Shown piece by piece: positions 60,736 to 64,000 of a stretch of 64,000 bases of DNA. A program made the position numbers and the translations under genes. Positions within the stretch are counted from its first letter, which is position 1; every line of letters begins with the position of its first letter. This DNA is from Jacaranda mimosifolia. Its lineage: Eukaryota; Streptophyta; Magnoliopsida; Lamiales; Bignoniaceae. The notes under the pieces are model-generated. The model was not told the DNA's origin. It saw only the letters and a program-made list of their open reading frames with translations, and searched no databases. The stretch is taken from NCBI GenBank assembly GCA_018894105.1, contig CM032123.1, positions 1-64,000 of the forward strand, in the 5' to 3' direction.

Positions 60736-61719
60736 CAGGGACGGATCCAGAACTGAGACTTTGGGGGGCGAAGATTATAAAATATAAAAGTTCAAATATA
60801 AGTTTATAATCTATGAATTCACAATATATATTATCGAAGTTGAGCGCAATGTTCTTTCATATCATAAAATTAATTAATGATCAAATTAATGTCAAAATTT
60901 TAAACAATATTTTTCTCAATATAAGTAACTAAACAGTCGGCTAAAAAATCATCTTCCATCTTATTTCTGAACTTATTTTTTACCATATTCCAACAGAAAA
61001 AATTCTCTCACTTGTAGCTATTGAAATAGGAATAACCAATAACAAGCGAAGAAACGATCGAGTAAATAATAAGTTTTTGATTTTTCTATTTTCACTGATC
61101 CTTTGCTTAACTCAGAAATTGTTGACAAATTCTTCAAATCATAATGATGAGACACATTGAGCTCATAATGTTGTGCTTGTACTCTAAGATGCATCCTCTC
61201 CATCTCAGAAAAATCATATGGATAAAATTTAGTTGCTAATTCACAAATATGATCAACATTTAAAAATTTATAATTATTCCTCAAGTCCTAGGCTGCACTA
61301 AGAGTAAGCAACTCCACAAAACTTTCATTGAATATGCTATTCATCTGTTCCAATTAAAGTCAAAAAGGAGATATTTTAATTATTTTGTGAGCTTTTATGA
61401 AGTTGTAAAGGTTTTCTTTGGTTATAATCTATAAGGATGTTCTCAAACAAATAAAATAGAAGTACCTTAATGGGTCTAACCTAATTGTAAATTATTTAAT
61501 TGAAAATATGGGCCTAAAAATTTGCTTTAAACATTTCAAAATCAAAATAGAAAAAAAATTAATAAAAATTATTATTAAATAATTAAATATGTACAAACTA
61601 AAATTTATTACATAAATTAATATACACACACACGAATCAAGTGGGCCATGGGGTGCAAATGTACATATGGATCAAAAATCATCAAAATGTTGGGGGGCAG
61701 TCATGTGGATCTGTCCCTG
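60736..61719 (-). mobile_element. hAT transposon remnant with transposase C-terminus
   Basis: The ends CAGGGACGGATCCA (left) and, as reverse complement, CAGGGACAGATCCA (right) are terminal inverted repeats of hAT type, both followed by a GGGGGGC run. Flanks TCCCTAAT (60728-60735) and TCCCTGAT (61720-61727) are an 8-bp target duplication with one change. On the - strand 61018-61284 encodes HICELATKFYPYDFSEMERM, then LRVQAQHYELNV and LSTISELSKGSVKIEKSKTY. This is the C-terminal hAT transposase region common to the zf-MYM/TTF-type plant family. The rest of the transposase is missing; the element is a 984-bp internal-deletion derivative. Confidence 0.85.
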
Positions 61720-61727
61720 TCCCTGAT

Positions 61728-64000
61728 GCCATGCACCGTCATGACCCCGCATATATCTATAATCAATAATACAGCTACCATCATTTAGTACAATCTCTTT
61801 TTGTTCACAAAGCTTTCAGGAACAAACAATCATATATATATATATATACACACACACACGCACACCACAAAATTTTATATTGACACATTTTTCATGCATG
61901 CTATATAATCTGTATTTCTGGTAGAAATATGGTAAGAACCCAGATGGGCTTTTTATAGAATTCTTTCACTCTGATTCCAAGAAATATTAGCAATATGGAG
62001 AGTACTTTCAACTCATGCATGTGATAAATTATCCCGAGAGAGAGAGAGAGAGAGTTCACATGGATAAAATATATTATTATAATGAATACAGGTTACATGA
62101 AAACTGTGATAGATCGAGATTTCCGATTTAGATAATTTGTTTCGACTAATAATTTATCTTCTATGTTAATTAAAAAATACATACCATCACTTAATAAATA
62201 TATCTTAGGTATATTATATATTCTTAAATAAACAATTAATTGTGGTTTAGTACGTACACTCAATATATAATGACGGATTAGAATATAAAATGAACATACA
62301 CCAATTGTAATAAACGAGTCAAAATATGAGACCTCTCTTCTTTGATATTCAACCTATAGCACTATTAATGGGGTGGCGTTTAGTTCGAAGTAGGGTGTAG
62401 AAAAATGAGTTTCACATTGTGGTTCCAGCCAACTCAATCAATTTTGATCTGGGTTGGATTTGAAATACTTTAAGTGGCTTTGGTTTGGGTTGGTTTAGTT
62501 CTAGATTCATGTGGGATGAATTTTGAATTATAGATGGGCTCCAAATGGTCTAGCCCAAGAAGAATAGCAAGAGCTAGACAACTTTTTAAGTACTGATCTA
62601 GTTACTTAGTTAACTTCTTTTCTTTTTTTCTTTTTTCTTTTTTTATGATCCAGTTAGTTACTTAGTTAACTTAATTTAGTTGGTTAGTTAGTAGATCAGT
62701 ACTTCGTTAACTTAATTTCTTATAGTTTCTCTTTTGGATTCTACTTTCTGTTTTCCACATTATTGTATTAACTTTTTAAATGCTCGGTGCTTTCCTCTTT
62801 ATTTTCCCTTTTCTTTGAATAAATGTCCAATTGTTTTGGAGACAAACAAATAATGTTCTTTTCTGTTAAGTTTCTATATTATGCTGTTGAAGTAGAAGAA
62901 AATGAATGAAAAATGTATAAATTCATTTTGAACTCAATCTATATTTAACTTAATCCACTCATTTACTAGCAGTGTGAAGCCATTTTCGTGGCTTCAAACT
63001 AATTCATCAAATATAATACAGAAATGGAATCAAGGAACAAGAGTTGATTTAGCTTGATAATTGAGTCATCATTTCCATATATATATATATATATATATAT
63101 GAAACTCATATTAGTACTATAAATGCTTTCCACAGATAAAAAGTACATAGTAATGAAAACTTGAGATAAGAGTGTATCGAGCATCATTTTATGATCTTAT
63201 TGCACTTTTAGATTCTATCCTCTTAAAGAGTATGACACACACCAACTGTTAGGAAATTTATAAACTTAAATTATGTGGCTTGAGGTGTGCACACATTTTG
63301 CTTAAAGTGATTATTGTCCCCACAATAAGTTTCTTGTCATGTTAAAATAGCAATTCATTTCTATGATATAATAATAACTCGAAACTGTGAATAGCAATTT
63401 TGAAAATTTCCTTCAAGAACCTTTAAAATACTTTGTAAGTTTATGAGAGAATTTTAATAAAGAAGGAGAGACTTACTTTTGAAAATGGTATGTCTTTAGG
63501 CACTTTTCTTGAGCTATATTCATAATAATTGAAGACATCATTTCTGATGTATTGTATTAATTCCCAACAGTTGTATCAATATAAATATAATTATTTTTTA
63601 GAAGATACAACTTTTTAGTACATAATTGAAAAATCACAATACTTTAGAAGAACCCAAAAATTTTCTGCAGATGATTTTCATTCTTTTCCTTTTATCTCAT
63701 TTTATTTTGTCATCATAATTATGATAAAAGTTTCAATTAAGCAGGGACAATAAAAAAAGAGCACCATTGATAAGTACAAATCACAGGAGGAGGAAAATGG
63801 AAGTGGCTTCTCAATTGAGCCACTGAGGGGAAAAATTTGAAGTATGTGTATTCTCATTCTAATACAGTGATTCAACCTAATGTTGTAGGATACTCATCCA
63901 TTAAAATGGTAAAGTATGATGATGTTCATTCAATCACAGTGCGAATGTTAAGCTCCTCTCAATGAGAAGTAGACCTCACAAGACAAGGTTCTCAACCGCA
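61728..64000. other. Gene-poor spacer to the window end
   Basis: AT-rich, with (TA)n followed by (CA)n at about 61832-61865, (GA)n near 62036-62055 and (TA)n at about 63077-63100. Between 62340 and 62540 lies a TGGTTTGGGTTGGTTTAG-rich patch that may be MITE-derived. No coding segment is supported. Confidence 0.5.

Noticed and set aside
1..64000. A novel defence, toxin or other gene-cluster system
   Set aside because: All strong coding signals are ordinary plant genes or transposon remnants; no co-oriented cluster of unknown genes exists.

Overview
This window is nuclear DNA of a dicot-type flowering plant. It is AT-rich, its genes carry many short exons with GT..AG introns, and its spacers are full of transposon debris: LINE, Ty3/Gypsy and Copia-like LTR pieces, hAT and Harbinger MITEs, and (AT)n microsatellites. 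There is no operon, no CRISPR array and no rRNA, and I saw no convincing tRNA. Nothing here looks like a novel multi-gene system. The value lies in four well-resolved host genes and in the insertions and duplications around and inside them.

Layout. Positions 1-3.5 kb hold a broken LINE (reverse transcriptase, then RNase H) interrupted by AT-rich sequence with palindromic GGGGGTTT/AAACCCCC modules. From 5.2 to 32.5 kb (+ strand) runs a complete 27-exon gene for a HEAT/ARM-repeat protein, the plant counterpart of HEATR6. I could join every exon in frame into a 1,172-residue product. Its introns are loaded with insertions: a ~560-bp inverted repeat whose two arms bracket exons 1-2, a Harbinger-type MITE with TTA target duplications, a short solo LTR with CTTAG duplications, further MITE-like elements, and a decayed copy of exon 25. 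From 33.6 to 35.6 kb lie Gypsy gag and protease fragments; the protease fragment is split by a hAT MITE with an exact 8-bp target duplication.

From 37.5 to 39.7 kb (- strand) is a two-exon membrane-anchored protein resembling the dicot ATG8-interacting ATI3 family, with WxxL/I motifs at both ends. A solo LTR sits at 41.4-42.1 kb. Next to it, at 42.9-43.5 kb, are pieces of two unrelated host genes: the C-terminal part of an aspartokinase/homoserine dehydrogenase, and a TMEM14/FAX-type membrane protein. From 44.1 to 50.7 kb (- strand) is an intact gene of about 19 exons for a GBA2-type non-lysosomal glucosylceramidase (GH116; 949 residues from the chosen start).

The last third is gene-poor. 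A Copia-like LTR region lies at about 53.9-55.9 kb, a single-exon AP2/ERF (DREB-type) transcription factor at 56.9-57.5 kb, a hAT transposon remnant with transposase C-terminus at 60.7-61.7 kb, and AT-rich spacer elsewhere. The host genes are not functionally linked by any visible signal. HEATR6-like, ATI3-like, glucosylceramidase and ERF are ordinary neighbours.
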